Source: Warburgia ugandensis (lineage: Eukaryota > Streptophyta > Magnoliopsida > Canellales > Canellaceae). From it: DNA of 64,000 bases. Both the position numbers and the translations under genes were made by a program. This document shows, in pieces, positions 63,151 through 64,000 of this stretch. The stretch's first letter is position 1, and the number at the start of each line of letters is the position of its first letter. Below the pieces are notes generated by a model. That model worked only from the letters and a program-made list of their open reading frames with translations. It was not told the DNA's origin and did not search any database. The stretch is taken from NCBI GenBank assembly GCA_035236585.1, contig CP141128.1, positions 31,540,684 to 31,604,683 on the forward strand. The letters are read 5' to 3'.

Positions 63151-63178
63151 GACTTTAAAACCCTCGTGTGTAGTAGTG

Positions 63179-63315
63179 TATCCATCTAAAAAACAGTAAC
63201 AACTGTGTCTGGCCAACCTCTATAGCATTTAGCTAATGAAGGGTAGAGGAAAGTGATCTTTCCTCCTGACCGTGTTCAAGTAGTTAATGCAAACTTTCCA
63301 ATCGGTGGTCATGTG
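63179..63315 (-). pseudogene. Gypsy reverse transcriptase, upstream piece of the interrupted pol
   Basis: On - it reads TTDWKVCINYLNTVRRKDHF and PLPFI, the RT block before the catalytic palm, then after a frameshift FLDGY-like text up to the CACTA insertion. The reading continues at 47536 with YSGDNQI, so the CACTA lies at the Asp-Gly-Tyr-Ser-Gly stretch. On its other side the pol is cut by an LTR starting at 63316. Confidence 0.85.
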
Positions 63316-64000
63316 TGTGACGACCTGGGTTTTTGTAACACGTTTTGTAATATATTTTGAAAGGTAGGGCCCTTAATAGTAAAAAAATTTCGCAAAACAA
63401 AGCAGCAAAAATTCTTTTCTTTAGAACTTGTTTGGTAAAACCCAAGTCATCACTTCATACATAACATAAGCAGAACTTTGTACAAAATAAAATTCCATTG
63501 AAGGAATATACTTTTATTAAATTCCAGAATCCATCCAGTGGTTCACAGTACAGCCAAATCCATTACAATACTTGTCCAAATTACATAATCCAAAACACAA
63601 AGCTCACCATACAATGAAACTCTCATTACAATACATTACTCTCAAACAAAGCAAAATACATGTCTTCAAGGGGTATACCTTGAAGATTATTCTTTTCAAG
63701 TCTTCTATCGTTTTGAGCTCCTGACTCTCCTTCCCTGTATCTGAGATATTGCAACATTTACAATATCTCAGCAAGCAATGCTTGGTAGGGGATTCAAGAA
63801 GGATAATAATTGACAATATAATTCTAATACTTCATAATCTCGTTATCCCTAAACATATTCTTGTCTGTACTCTTTACTTTGTAATATATGTACATCCATA
63901 TACATACATACTATACATGGGTAAATCAGCTAAATTTATGAAAGTAGTCAAATATCATTCCCAACTAAGTTGATCAATTCTCTCTATTATGAGAATTCAG
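63316..64000 (-). mobile_element. LTR, same family as 21261-25335, continues beyond the window
   Basis: It begins TGTGACGACCTGGG and matches 21261-21900 closely (shared gcaaaaattcttttcttta, gaaggaatatacttttatta, aaattacataatccaaaac). It carries the conserved stem-loop at 63741-63771. It could be a solo LTR or the 3' LTR of a fuller element in minus orientation to the right; the window does not show which. The left flank pentamer is atgtg. Confidence 0.85.

Larger units (their letters stand above)
47537..63178 (-). mobile_element. CACTA (En/Spm) DNA transposon, 15.6 kb, complete ends
   Basis: The left TIR starts CACTACTACATAGGGGGG (47537-47564) and the right TIR read inward starts CACTACTACACACGAGGG (63178 back to 63151). 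Both continue TTTTAAAGTC, with 25 of 28 positions matching. The flanking trinucleotides are tat (47534-47536) and tat (63179-63181), the CACTA-type target duplication. The insertion splits a gypsy reverse transcriptase. Both internal genes run on -: TNPD (58043-61521) and a TNPA-like/DUF8039/Ulp1 gene (48841-54600). Subterminal arrays flank them, but further arrays at 56285, 57645 and 61910 suggest a composite. It holds a solo LTR (51993-54432) and an LTR fragment (54886). Both genes are broken, so it is not autonomous now. Confidence 0.93.

Overview
This window is nuclear DNA from a flowering plant. It holds the 3' end of one ordinary host gene, followed by about 55 kb of nested, mostly dead transposable elements. 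The evidence for a plant is an intron-containing alkaline/neutral (GH100) invertase with the plant organellar-clade C-terminus, plus plant-type CACTA (En/Spm), hAT, Tat/Athila-type gypsy and TRIM elements. The sequence is AT-rich. I cannot name the species; the gene looks like that of a non-grass angiosperm, but this is only an impression.

Layout. 1-4420: last three exons (1353-1846, 3901-3949, 4040-4366, + strand) of the invertase gene. 4421-9059: intergenic, with small repeats only. 9060-12462: an LTR end fragment, then a TRIM element whose 5' LTR was split by a 2.58-kb solo LTR (TSD aagtg). 12599-15125: an element with TG...CA ends and an exact TAATA target duplication, but very short terminal repeats and no recognisable genes. 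15131-19086: intergenic. 19087-34173: a probable hAT element of about 15 kb (8-bp TSD, 7 of 8 matching) with a degraded BED-finger/hAT transposase on the + strand. It has swallowed a CACTA-like element (palindromic arrays at 19.4-19.85 and 28.1-29.85 kb, Ulp1-type gene on the - strand), which is itself split by a 4.07-kb solo LTR (21261-25335). 34174-45050: AT-rich sequence with pieces of LTR retrotransposons, including two primer-binding-site signatures. 45052-63315: a Tat/Athila-type gypsy pol on the - strand, cut inside its reverse transcriptase by a CACTA element of 15.6 kb (47537-63178, 28-bp TIRs, TSD TAT). This CACTA carries a TNPA-like/DUF8039/Ulp1 gene and a TNPD transposase gene, both on - and both broken, and it contains another solo LTR (51993-54432, TSD GTATT). 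63316-64000: the start of another LTR of the same family as 21261-25335, running off the window.

The order of events can be read from the nesting: gypsy, then CACTA, then solo LTR on the right; hAT, then CACTA-like, then solo LTR in the middle; TRIM, then solo LTR on the left. No element looks autonomous. I found no clear new biological system. The most interesting signals are a stem-loop kept, with paired base changes, near the 3' end of LTRs that otherwise differ; two CACTA elements that both carry an Ulp1-like cysteine protease domain; two different subterminal repeat dialects at the two ends of one CACTA; and an exact 150-bp tandem duplication.
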